Below, piece after piece: positions 15,675-21,145 of a stretch of DNA of 21,145 nt; position 1 is the first letter of the stretch; every line of letters begins with the position of its first letter. This DNA is from Hyphomicrobium sp. (GTDB lineage: Bacteria > Pseudomonadota > Alphaproteobacteria > Rhizobiales > Hyphomicrobiaceae): NCBI GenBank assembly GCA_030609245.1, contig JAUWCP010000016.1, positions 1 to 21,145 of the forward strand, given 5' to 3'. A program made the position numbers and the translations under genes. A model generated the notes under the pieces. That model ran no database searches. It was not told the origin of the DNA and saw only the letters and a list, made by a program, of their open reading frames with translations.

Positions 15675-16607
15675 CTAGCGCCTGCGCTTTTTGGCGGTCC
15701 GCGCCTTCTTGGGGTTGCAGCTCCAGGAGACGACGCTCTTGCGCACACTTCTGACGCCCTTGGCATTGGGAGTCATTGGCAGGTTGTCGAGGGTGATGGT
15801 GTTAAAGAGCTGTTTCCACCCTGGCTGCTGGTAGCCGTACTCCAAAAGGTTTTTGGTGCGCACGTTGCGCTCCGCGCTGCTCGCATCGCCGAGCACGACG
15901 GCCACCAGCCGCGTCCCATCGCGCGTGGCACTCGCAACGACGTTAAATCCGGAATCGCAAATGAACCCCGTCTTCAATCCATCTGCACCCTTGAAGGACC
16001 GCAACAGCCCGTTGTGCGAGCGCAGCTTGATCTTGCCGATGCGCATCTGCGTCATCGACCAATAGTGGGCATATTCGGGATAATCGGTGATGATGGCGCG
16101 CGCCAGTTTGGCCAGATCGCGTGCTGTTGTGACTTGCGCGGGCGCGGGCAACCCGTGTGGATTGACGAATTTCGTCCGCGTCATGCCAAGCCGCTTGGCC
16201 GTGACGTTCATCCGCGCGACAAATGCAGCCTCGCTGCCGGCGACGGCCTCGGCCAGCATGACGGCGACATCGTTTGCCGACTTGACGATAAGCGACTTGA
16301 GCGCGAGATCGAGGGACATCGCGCCGCCGACCTTCAGGCCGATCTTGCTCGGCGGTTGCTTGCGGGCATGGGCGCTGCAGGAAATCTTGGATTTTAGCGT
16401 AAGTTTTCCACTCTTGATGGCCTCGAACGTCAGATAGGCCGTCATCATTTTTGTGAGTGAGGCTGGATACCAGAGGCTGTCGGGCTCCTCCGCGTAGAGC
16501 ACCTTGTTGGTGTTGACATCGAAGAGTAGCGCCGGGCCAGCAAAGACCTCTTTGCATCCGAGGCCGACGATGAAAAGCAGCGCGAGAATTGCGGTGCGAT
16601 AACGCAT
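15675..16607 (-). CDS. D-alanyl-D-alanine carboxypeptidase (peptidase S11 family), 310 residues
   Basis: This trims the terminal D-Ala from peptidoglycan stem peptides in the periplasm. ATG 16607 is chosen over one 45 bases earlier because GGAGG lies 5 bases upstream and the product then starts with its signal peptide (MRYRTAILALLFIVGLG, cleavage near VFA-GP). The active-site motifs are complete: S50-L-T-K53, S110-A-N112 and K212-T-G214. After the catalytic domain the C-terminus becomes basic (NPKKARTAKKRRR) and stops at TAG. The same frame continues KKKSAKKSKK and more for 20 codons to a second TAG at 15612, suggesting a recently shortened tail. The usual DacA beta-rich C-terminal domain and amphipathic anchor are not evident. 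It lies just downstream of tRNA-Leu on the same strand. Confidence 0.93.
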   Translation of the reverse strand: MRYRTAILALLFIVGLGCKEVFAGPALLFDVNTNKVLYAEEPDSLWYPASLTKMMTAYLTFEAIKSGKLTLKSKISCSAHARKQPPSKIGLKVGGAMSLDLALKSLIVKSANDVAVMLAEAVAGSEAAFVARMNVTAKRLGMTRTKFVNPHGLPAPAQVTTARDLAKLARAIITDYPEYAHYWSMTQMRIGKIKLRSHNGLLRSFKGADGLKTGFICDSGFNVVASATRDGTRLVAVVLGDASSAERNVRTKNLLEYGYQQPGWKQLFNTITLDNLPMTPNAKGVRSVRKSVVSWSCNPKKARTAKKRRR

Positions 16608-16812
16608 CCGGACCTCCGATGAAAACCAGACCGTGCCCGATACCACATTCACCGATGCTGCGGCAACACGGGCTTGAAGCCTTTCTCAGGGCTATGTGAC
16701 CCGGCGCGCACACATGATGTGCGGGAATGCATTTCTGCCGCAGGAGATGCCGCTCAACTCCGGCATAAATCTGCCCTTGCCTTACGCTGTTTCCAATCAC
16801 CGAAGTCATAAA

Positions 16813-16899
16813 TGGTGCCCCAGGCCCGACTCGAACGGGCACGTCTTTGCAGACACCAGATTTTGAGTCTGGCGCGTCTACCGGTTCCGCCACTGGGGC
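16813..16899 (-). tRNA. tRNA-Leu (anticodon CAA)
   Basis: The acceptor stem pairs GCCCCAG at the 5' end (from 16899) with CTGGGGC, followed by A and an encoded CCA at 16813-16815. The anticodon stem CCAGA/TCTGG encloses the loop CTCAAAA, giving anticodon CAA. The long variable arm and the GTTCGAGTC T-loop fit a class II leucine tRNA. Length is 87 bases including CCA. Confidence 0.96.
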
Positions 16900-16918
16900 T
16901 TAGGTGCAGAAGGCGCGC

Positions 16919-16946
16919 ATCATAACGGCCGTTCTTTGGGCGTCAA
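16919..16946 (-). promoter_or_regulatory. Sigma-70-type promoter of tRNA-Leu
   Basis: On the minus strand TTGACG (16941-16946) and TATGAT (16919-16924) are separated by 16 bases. The mature tRNA begins 19 bases after the -10 box, leaving a short leader. Both hexamers are one mismatch from consensus. Confidence 0.72.
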
Positions 16947-17092
16947 CGCGCCATTGGCGGCACGCGGGCAGGGATGATAAACAGCGAGACCATTCGCCGC
17001 CTGCCGGCGGTATCGGGGACGCCGCCAACATCTGTGGCGGCGGATCTGCACGACGATACAAGACGTTTGCAGATCAACGAGATCGGTGGGCC

Positions 17093-18157
17093 ATGGAAAA
17101 AAAGCCGTCGTCCCCATCACCGCAACTCATACCGGACAACGTGTTTGTCCGCAGAGTGTTCATCTTCTTTGCAATAGCAGCGTTCGCGGCGGCGTTATGG
17201 ACGCTTTCTGAACTCCTGATCCTGGTGTTCGGCTCTATTCTTGTTGCGGTGGTGTTGCGCGCGATAGCCGAGCCCATAAAGCAGGTGACGTCGATTGGTG
17301 AACGGTTGGCTCTCCTCCTCGCAGGTCTCGCCATCATCGCCGTACTGGGCATTGCGTCATATCTGTTCGGTTCGAGAATCAGCGGCCAACTTGTCACCGT
17401 CATCGAGATGCTCCCCGATGCGGCGACCAGCCTCTCCAAGCAGATGCCGTTTTTGACGGTCTCGGAGCTGGTCAGGGATACCTCGATTGGCAACCTTGTG
17501 ACGAACGCGTTCTCTTGGGGAACGACCATCTTTGGCGCGGTTTTCTCGCTGGTCGTTATGATTGTTGCCGGCATCTATATCGCCATCAGTCCCCGCGTTT
17601 ATATCAGGGGCTTCGTTAGGCTATTCCCATCGGGAACGCGCGATCAGATCAGCACGACATTGAATGACGCAGGTCATGCGCTTCGCCGCTGGCTCGGTGC
17701 CCAGCTCATAGCCATGATCATTGTCGGCACACTTGTCGGTTTGGGCCTTGCGATCGTTGGCGTACCATCCGCACTCGCGCTTGGCCTAATTGCTGGTGTG
17801 GCCGAGTTCGTGCCGATCATTGGACCGGTCATCGGCGCAATTCCCGCCTTGTTGCTTGCATCCACGGAGAGCTTCGAGACGGTACTGTGGACACTTGCCG
17901 TTTTCGTCGTGGTCCAGCAAGTTGAGAGCAATATCATCATGCCGATTGTCGCGGGCCGCGCCGTGGAACTGCCGCCTGCGGTGGGGCTGTTTTCTGTCGT
18001 CGCGCTGGGCATACTCTTCGGGCCCTTGGGGCTCATGCTTGGCTATCCGCTCGCCATCGTCATCGATGTCGCTGTGCAGCGGCTATATTTGGGTGGCGTG
18101 CTTAAAGAACCCATCTCCCTCAGGGGCGAGGCGACAAAGCCCAAAAATCCGAGCTAG
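17093..18157 (+). CDS. AI-2E (PerM/UPF0118) family membrane protein, 354 residues
   Basis: This is a polytopic inner-membrane protein of the family named for AI-2 export; several members are instead transporters or antiporters with other substrates, so the substrate is unknown. ATG 17093 is chosen because the frame upstream reads through the tRNA leader region; GGTGGG precedes it. Hydrophobic segments lie at about 21-57 (two), 72-93, 145-166, 203-224, 228-255, 263-280 and 295-330. Family signatures are visible: FVPIIGPVIGAIPALLL (239-255), QQVESNIIMPIVAG (275-288) and a C-terminal GPLGLMLGYPLA (310-321). A soluble loop (~95-140, 170-200) divides the helices. It converges on ecm with 53 bases between. 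No transcriptional partner is evident. Confidence 0.9.
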   Translation: MEKKPSSPSPQLIPDNVFVRRVFIFFAIAAFAAALWTLSELLILVFGSILVAVVLRAIAEPIKQVTSIGERLALLLAGLAIIAVLGIASYLFGSRISGQLVTVIEMLPDAATSLSKQMPFLTVSELVRDTSIGNLVTNAFSWGTTIFGAVFSLVVMIVAGIYIAISPRVYIRGFVRLFPSGTRDQISTTLNDAGHALRRWLGAQLIAMIIVGTLVGLGLAIVGVPSALALGLIAGVAEFVPIIGPVIGAIPALLLASTESFETVLWTLAVFVVVQQVESNIIMPIVAGRAVELPPAVGLFSVVALGILFGPLGLMLGYPLAIVIDVAVQRLYLGGVLKEPISLRGEATKPKNPS

Positions 18158-18169
18158 CTCAGGTGCCCT

Positions 18170-18182
18170 TGGCGCGGCGCCA
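18170..18182. repeat. GC-rich palindrome between convergent genes
   Basis: TGGCGC and GCGCCA pair exactly around one G, in the 53-base gap between the AI-2E gene and ecm stops. There is no T run on either strand, so it is at best a weak bidirectional terminator. Confidence 0.35.
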
Positions 18183-18210
18183 GCGATCCCGTTGGATCTT
18201 CCTGTAGCAT

Positions 18211-20232
18211 TTAAGCAGCCCGGGTTTCGGCCGAAACAAGCTTGACGATGTCAGCCATGATGTCGTTGAGCTGGAAGTCCTTCGGCGTATAGACGGCCGC
18301 GACGCCCATCGCTTTTAGCGTCTTGGCGTCCTCTGGCGGGATGATGCCGCCAACGACGACAGGTACATCGTCGAGCCCTTCGGCGCGCATGCGTTCCACA
18401 ACTTCCCGCACCAACGGCATATGGCTACCCGACAGGATGGACAGGCCGACCACATGAACGGTTTCATCGAGCGCGGCGCGTGCGATTTGCGCCGGCGTGA
18501 GGCGGATGCCCTCGTAGACAACTTCCATGCCGCAGTCGCGCGCGCGCACGGCAATTTGCTCTGCACCATTCGAGTGACCATCGAGGCCCGGTTTGCCGAC
18601 GAGAAACTTCAATCGCCGCCCCAGCTTCGTAGACACTCTCTCCACTGCTTCTCGGACGTTTTCGAGGCCCGCGCCGTCGCACTGGGCTGCGGCTTGTGCC
18701 ACGCCGGTCGGCGCCCGGTACTCGCCGAACACCTTGCGCAATGTCGCGCCCCATTCCCCTGTCGTGACGCCGGCCTTCGCGCACACGATCGACGGTTCCA
18801 TGATGTTGCGACCCTCCTTCGCGGCGCGCTCCAGATCGGCAAGCCCGGCCTCCACCGCTTTATTGTCGCGTTGAGCACGCCAAGTTTGCAACCGTTCGAC
18901 CTGCTCTTTTTCGACAGCCGGATCGATGACCAGCACCGAATCTCCGCCTGAGGAGAGCGGCGATTGTTCGGTCTCGGTCCAGCGGTTGACGCCAACAACG
19001 ATCTGCTCGCCCGTTTCAATGTGGCGCAGTCGCTCGGTGTTGCTCTCCACCAGGCGTCGCTTCATGTAGTCAATGGCTTCCACGGCGCCGCCCATAGCAT
19101 CGATGGTGGAAAGCTCAGCCCTTGCCTCGTCTTTGAGCTTGGCCACTTCTGCCGCGATCGCAGTCGAGCCGTCGAAGATATCGCCGTAATCGAGCAGGTC
19201 CGTTTCGTATGCGAGGATCTGCTGCATGCGCAGCGACCATTGCTGATCCCACGGGCGCGGCAGGCCCATGGCCTCGTTCCAGGCCGGCAACTGCACCGCA
19301 CGCGCGCGTGCCTTCTTGGAAAGCGTGACCGACAGCATCTCCAGCAGAATGCGATAGACGTTATTCTCAGCCTGCTGCTCGGTGAGGCCGAGAGAATTCA
19401 CCTGCACGCCGTAGCGGAAGCGGCGAAACTTGGGATTGGTGACGCCATAGCGCTCCTTGGTGATCTCGTCCCAAAGCTCTACGAATGCGCGCATCTTGCA
19501 GATCTCCGTGATGAACCGGAGACCCGCATTCACAAAGAACGAAACGCGGCCGACCACTGCACCGAAATCCTCCGGCTTCACCTCGCCTGATGCCTTCACC
19601 CGGTCGAGCACGGCCTGCGCGGTCGCAAGCGCATAGGCGAGTTCCTGCACCGGCGTCGCGCCCGCTTCCTGCAAGTGGTAGGAGCACACGTTGGTCGGGT
19701 TCCACTTCACGAGCTCTCGAGTGGAAAAGACGATCGTATCCTTGATCAGGCGGAGCGACGGTTCGGGCGGGAATACATAGGTTCCGCGCGAAAGATACTC
19801 CTTGATGATGTCGTTCTGGATGGTGCCCGTCAGTTTGGAGCGCGATGCACCTTGCTCGTCCGCCACCGCGACATAAAGCGACAACAGCCAAGCTGCCGTC
19901 GCGTTGATCGTCATCGACGTATTCATCTGGTCGAGCGGGATGCCCGTGAGCAGCGCGCGCATGTCGCCAATGTGGGAGATGGGCGTGCCCACCTTGCCGA
20001 CTTCACCCTTGGAGAGCTCGTAATCGCTGTCGTAGCCCGTCTGGGTGGGCAGGTCGAAGGCGATGGACAGGCCGGTTTGGCCTTTCGCCAAGTTCTTGCG
20101 ATAGAGTTCGTTCGACTTCGTCGCCGTGGAGTGGCCCGCGTAGGTGCGGAAGATCCAGGGCTTGTCGGGCTCCCCTTTTCCAGTGTCTTGCGGACGTGCG
20201 GGCCCCGCTACGCCGCTTTTGTTCTCGCGCAT
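18211..20232 (-). CDS. ecm: Ethylmalonyl-CoA mutase, 673 residues
   Basis: This coenzyme B12-dependent enzyme turns (2R)-ethylmalonyl-CoA into (2S)-methylsuccinyl-CoA in the ethylmalonyl-CoA pathway, which assimilates C2 units without isocitrate lyase or regenerates glyoxylate in serine-cycle methylotrophs. The N-terminal substrate barrel has PWIFRTYAGHSTA (25-37), GLSIAFDLPTQTGYDSD (54-70) and NPTNVCSYHLQEAGATP (178-194). The C-terminal cobalamin domain has LDGHSNG (550-556, axial His553), SILSG (598-602) and GG (628-629). From memory, DGHSNG and the overall length and order match Ecm rather than methylmalonyl-CoA mutase, which usually has DGHDRG. ATG 20232 has GAGGAT 6 bases upstream. Divergent ccr, the preceding pathway step, lies 700 bases away. 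Confidence 0.95.
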   Translation of the reverse strand: MRENKSGVAGPARPQDTGKGEPDKPWIFRTYAGHSTATKSNELYRKNLAKGQTGLSIAFDLPTQTGYDSDYELSKGEVGKVGTPISHIGDMRALLTGIPLDQMNTSMTINATAAWLLSLYVAVADEQGASRSKLTGTIQNDIIKEYLSRGTYVFPPEPSLRLIKDTIVFSTRELVKWNPTNVCSYHLQEAGATPVQELAYALATAQAVLDRVKASGEVKPEDFGAVVGRVSFFVNAGLRFITEICKMRAFVELWDEITKERYGVTNPKFRRFRYGVQVNSLGLTEQQAENNVYRILLEMLSVTLSKKARARAVQLPAWNEAMGLPRPWDQQWSLRMQQILAYETDLLDYGDIFDGSTAIAAEVAKLKDEARAELSTIDAMGGAVEAIDYMKRRLVESNTERLRHIETGEQIVVGVNRWTETEQSPLSSGGDSVLVIDPAVEKEQVERLQTWRAQRDNKAVEAGLADLERAAKEGRNIMEPSIVCAKAGVTTGEWGATLRKVFGEYRAPTGVAQAAAQCDGAGLENVREAVERVSTKLGRRLKFLVGKPGLDGHSNGAEQIAVRARDCGMEVVYEGIRLTPAQIARAALDETVHVVGLSILSGSHMPLVREVVERMRAEGLDDVPVVVGGIIPPEDAKTLKAMGVAAVYTPKDFQLNDIMADIVKLVSAETRAA

Positions 20233-20254
20233 GCCTCATCCTCAACCGGGGCGA

Positions 20255-20272
20255 TTAAGCGTGTTCACTTAA
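20255..20272. promoter_or_regulatory. Dyad TTAAG-N8-CTTAA upstream of ecm
   Basis: TTAAG (20255-20259) and CTTAA (20268-20272) are exact inverted arms, 22 bases upstream of the ecm ATG. The 8-base spacer rules out a CtrA box. It may be an operator or chance; it lies where an ecm -10 region or leader would be expected. Confidence 0.35.
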
Positions 20273-20282
20273 CGTACCCGAC

Positions 20283-20298
20283 TGCAATTGCAATGCAA
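20283..20298. promoter_or_regulatory. TTGC-N3-GCAA operator candidate upstream of ecm
   Basis: TTGC-AAT-GCAA (20288-20298) is a perfect dyad that overlaps a second palindrome, TGCAATTGCA (20283-20292). It is 56 bases upstream of the ecm ATG, in the 101-base gap before the small membrane protein gene. The context ATTGCAATGCAAAACG resembles the site upstream of ccr. On the minus strand a TTGCAT at this place could serve as a -35 box. Confidence 0.5.
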
Positions 20299-20333
20299 AA
20301 CGACCTTTGGCGCAACGCGACGCGTGCGCCCGG

Positions 20334-20666
20334 TCAGTGCGGGATTTTGTAGCTTTGAAGCCGCATTTTGTTGATTGCGCCCATCAAGTGCAGGAGGGCG
20401 ATCATGATGAGCAGTGCGACACTAACGCCAATGGTGCTGGCAAGAACGACGTTGGTTTCGTTCTCGGACGTGAGATAGACGCCGTATTCCAGGAAAAAAT
20501 AGTTGGCGGCGAGGGCCCCCACCACGAAGCCAGGCATAAGTGCCAGCGCCAGCATCCTTTTTGGCTGGACGAACATGAGGAGTAAGCCAGCCCAGCCCGA
20601 AAGGGCCGCCACGGATAGGAGGGTGAAGGTGTCGACGTCGATGGCCCGGGACAGTACCTCGAGCAT
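20334..20666 (-). CDS. Small three-helix membrane protein, 110 residues
   Basis: Family not recognised. Three hydrophobic segments are visible at about 12-33 (DTFTLLSVAALSGWAGLLLMFV), 39-60 (LALALMPGFVVGALAANYFF) and 73-95 (VVLASTIGVSVALLIMIALL), joined by short loops; the tail is basic (NKMRLQSYK). ATG 20666 has AAGGG 6 bases upstream, a good ribosome site. It sits between ecm (same strand, 101 bases downstream) and ccr (divergent). A full-consensus CtrA box on its strand ends about 109 bases upstream. That suggests control by the cell cycle rather than by carbon source, so its link to the flanking pathway genes may be only positional. Confidence 0.8.
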   Translation of the reverse strand: MLEVLSRAIDVDTFTLLSVAALSGWAGLLLMFVQPKRMLALALMPGFVVGALAANYFFLEYGVYLTSENETNVVLASTIGVSVALLIMIALLHLMGAINKMRLQSYKIPH

Positions 20667-20774
20667 GGTATTCCCTTAGTTTTACGGCCCCGCAGAGGGT
20701 TTTAGGCCAGCGGGAGCGGACTACACGCATTCCGATTAAATTGAACAAATATTAATTCTGAGTTGTTAGTAGAA

Positions 20775-20790
20775 GTTAATTTTGGGTTAA
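20775..20790 (-). promoter_or_regulatory. CtrA box upstream of the small membrane protein
   Basis: The minus strand reads TTAA-CCCAAAA-TTAAC, the full CtrA consensus, oriented toward the gene starting at 20666. A degenerate second site (TTAA at 20752, then TTGT after 7 bases on the plus strand) lies closer. It is about 140 bases from ccr on the other side, so an effect on ccr cannot be excluded. Confidence 0.62.
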
Positions 20791-20822
20791 AAGGCTGCCC
20801 CTTGCCGCAGGCCTGCCTCTTC

Positions 20823-20888
20823 ATTGCAGCGCAAAAACGTGCTTGAAACGGCCGGGAAATAGTGCGGCCATGTTACCGCAGTGCAAAA
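20823..20888. promoter_or_regulatory. TTGC-N3-GCAA operator candidate plus half-repeat upstream of ccr
   Basis: TTGC-AGC-GCAA (20824-20834) is a perfect dyad about 95 bases before the ccr start. GCAGCGCAAAA recurs as GCAGTGCAAAA at 20878-20888, 52 bases on, where the left arm is degenerate. The first copy matches the site upstream of ecm in core and flanks (ATTGCA..GCAAAA.CG). Confidence 0.5.
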
Positions 20889-20929
20889 TCGGCCCGCCAG
20901 GGGCGGGAACGCCAGAAGGGGAGCAAGGA

Positions 20930-21145
20930 ATGTCGAGCCAAAGCGCCGCGACAACAACCGAAGCCGTCATGGGTGCGCCGGCGCGCGTTGCCGCCAAGAA
21001 GGACCTGTACGAGATCGGCGAAATTCCGCCGCTCGGCCACGTGCCCAAGAACATGTACGCCTGGGCTATCCGCAAGGAGCGCCACGGCGAGCCCGACAAG
21101 GCGATGCAGATCGAGGTGCTGCCAACCTGGGACCTAGACAGCCAC
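20930..21145 (+). CDS. ccr: Crotonyl-CoA carboxylase/reductase, N-terminal 72 residues (cut by window edge)
   Basis: This enzyme reductively carboxylates crotonyl-CoA to ethylmalonyl-CoA using NADPH and CO2, the defining step of the ethylmalonyl-CoA pathway. The visible start is MSSQSAATTTEAVMG followed by the conserved family opening KKDLYEIGEIPPLGHVPKNM and YAWAIRKERHGEPDKAMQ, which is distinctive even without the catalytic part. The ATG at 20930 has AAGGGGAGCAAGGA directly upstream. No stop occurs before the edge. Its divergent neighbour ecm supports the call. The cofactor-binding and CO2-binding residues lie outside the window. Confidence 0.93.
   Translation, partial: MSSQSAATTTEAVMGAPARVAAKKDLYEIGEIPPLGHVPKNMYAWAIRKERHGEPDKAMQIEVLPTWDLDSH

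Noticed and set aside
15943..16893. Minus-strand 316-codon frame overlapping tRNA-Leu and dacC
   Set aside because: It begins inside the tRNA (the tell-tale MAEPVDAPDSKSG start is translated tRNA) and is out of frame with the carboxypeptidase.
1..21145. CRISPR array, insertion sequence, prophage or integrative element
   Set aside because: No spaced direct repeats, transposase, integrase or duplicated attachment site was found; the tRNA-Leu 3' end is not repeated in the window as far as I can see.

Overview
The window looks like chromosomal DNA of an alphaproteobacterium, most likely a Hyphomicrobium-like member of the Hyphomicrobiales. Three things point there: neighbouring ethylmalonyl-CoA mutase and crotonyl-CoA carboxylase/reductase genes (ethylmalonyl-CoA pathway), two full-consensus CtrA boxes (TTAA-N7-TTAAC), and a moderately GC-rich coding style. 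I see no insertion sequence, prophage, integrase or CRISPR array.

Positions 1-8525 hold a minus-strand envelope block. In transcription order it is a divergent class A penicillin-binding protein, an unrecognised 879-residue polytopic membrane protein, an unrecognised 189-residue protein closed by a strong terminator, and the first 745 residues of a bacterial alpha-2-macroglobulin that runs off the left edge. Alpha-2-macroglobulins and PBP1C-type enzymes are known partners in periplasmic protease defence and wall repair, so the block is probably concerned with envelope integrity.

Positions 8526-9118 are 593 bases with no convincing large gene. They contain a candidate 33-residue membrane peptide, a hairpin, and a nested pair of inverted repeats.

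Positions 9119-13630 are a compact two-gene minus-strand operon. It encodes a 370-residue winged-helix-like protein and, 17 bases later, a 1126-residue protein with two separate P-loop ATPase modules: an N-terminal AAA/STAND-like one and a C-terminal HerA/FtsK-like one, joined by an Asn-Gly-rich linker. I cannot assign it to a named system, and it is the best candidate here for an undescribed machine.

Positions 13631-16900 carry small envelope genes: a CAP-domain lipoprotein behind a CtrA box, a divergent pair of small genes (72 and 79 residues), a D,D-carboxypeptidase whose stop codon is followed by an in-frame lysine-rich tail, and a tRNA-Leu(CAA) with a clear promoter.

Positions 17093-21145 carry an AI-2E family membrane protein, then the carbon-assimilation block: ecm (minus), a small three-helix membrane protein (minus) with a CtrA box upstream, and the start of ccr (plus, cut by the right edge). 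Ccr makes ethylmalonyl-CoA from crotonyl-CoA, and Ecm converts it to methylsuccinyl-CoA. Both genes have a TTGC-N3-GCAA dyad with matching flanks upstream, suggesting one shared regulator.
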